In this document: in pieces, positions 63,884-64,000 of the stretch
How the letters are laid out: the number at the start of each line of letters is the position of its first letter
How positions within the stretch are numbered: position 1 is the stretch's first letter
Source: Lachnoclostridium sp.
GTDB taxonomy: Bacteria; Bacillota; Clostridia; Lachnospirales; Lachnospiraceae
Reading direction: 5' to 3'
NCBI GenBank assembly: GCA_023664665.1
Contig: JAMPEY010000010.1
Location: forward strand, 37,498 to 101,497
DNA: 64,000 nt
Notes under the pieces: generated by a model
What the model was told of the DNA's origin: nothing
Databases searched by the model: none
Seen by the model: the letters and a program-made list of their open reading frames with translations, nothing else
Program-made: the position numbers and the translations under genes

Positions 63884-64000
63884 GGAATTAGGGTTTTGTT
63901 CTTTTATTTTATTATTTTGCAAAATTTGTCTGAGTTAGTTCTATCTCAGCTTTGAAGAATAAAAACTTTTCGCACTAAAATAGCAGGATTTCATGCAGGA
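63884..64000. other. AT-rich tail without a recognised feature
   Basis: No reading frame, hairpin with T run or promoter that I can support. Confidence 0.5.

Noticed and set aside
1-64000. CRISPR arrays, rRNA, tRNA, complete insertion sequences or prophage
   Set aside because: No regularly spaced repeats, RNA gene signatures, transposase or integrase frames were found on either strand.

Overview
The window looks like a chromosome segment from a Firmicute of the class Clostridia, most likely a Lachnospiraceae-type gut anaerobe. This is inferred from strong GGAGG ribosome sites, consensus TTGACA/TATAAT promoters, moderate GC, and clostridial families such as DUF1836, DUF1653, DUF2194, a PocR-domain receptor and a bactofilin/LytM pair. 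No rRNA, tRNA or CRISPR array was seen.

Bases 1-16690 are one dense plus-strand exopolysaccharide operon. It begins with a Pel-type core: an epimerase-PelD fusion (cut by the window edge), PelE-like, a DUF2194 protein in the PelA position, PelF and PelG. It continues with DUF2304, GT4, GT2, a DUF4832-type protein, a large membrane protein, a Stealth phosphotransferase and a flippase. PelD keeps a c-di-GMP-binding RxxD but has lost GGDEF, so synthesis is probably switched on post-translationally by c-di-GMP.

Bases 16746-24532 hold the most unusual group: an NTP_transf_5 nucleotidyltransferase, a cyclic-nucleotide-domain protein, a 142-residue secreted-looking polypeptide with a lasso-like leader (YxxPxI) and a predicted CBM2-like beta-sandwich, an ABC exporter, a PqqD-HPr-kinase-like fusion and an S26-type peptidase. 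Together they look like a RiPP-style modification and export route acting on a folded, possibly carbohydrate-binding, protein beside a polysaccharide locus.

Bases 24634-54346 are mostly housekeeping: a cytosolic PocR-MCP receptor, a transglutaminase-like protein, TrkH/TrkA potassium uptake, an SfsA-MutY fusion, GlyA, a threonine/lysine-family block (hom, apgM-like, lysC), NagZ-like GH3, a PTS EIIC-like protein, LytM plus bactofilin, HIT, an orphan NMT1-type lipoprotein, SPFH/zinc-ribbon proteins, PcrA and RlmD. Between lysC and the GH3 gene, a perfect promoter and a strong hairpin bracket an approximately 400-nt candidate non-coding RNA.

Bases 54421-62159 are an AT-rich defence island with a complete type I restriction system (hsdR, hsdM, hsdS) and an ApeA-like HEPN protein. 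The last 1.8 kb holds decayed fragments of AlbA_2/Schlafen-type regulators surrounding a tiny membrane toxin with a convergent antisense RNA, a type I toxin-antitoxin module.
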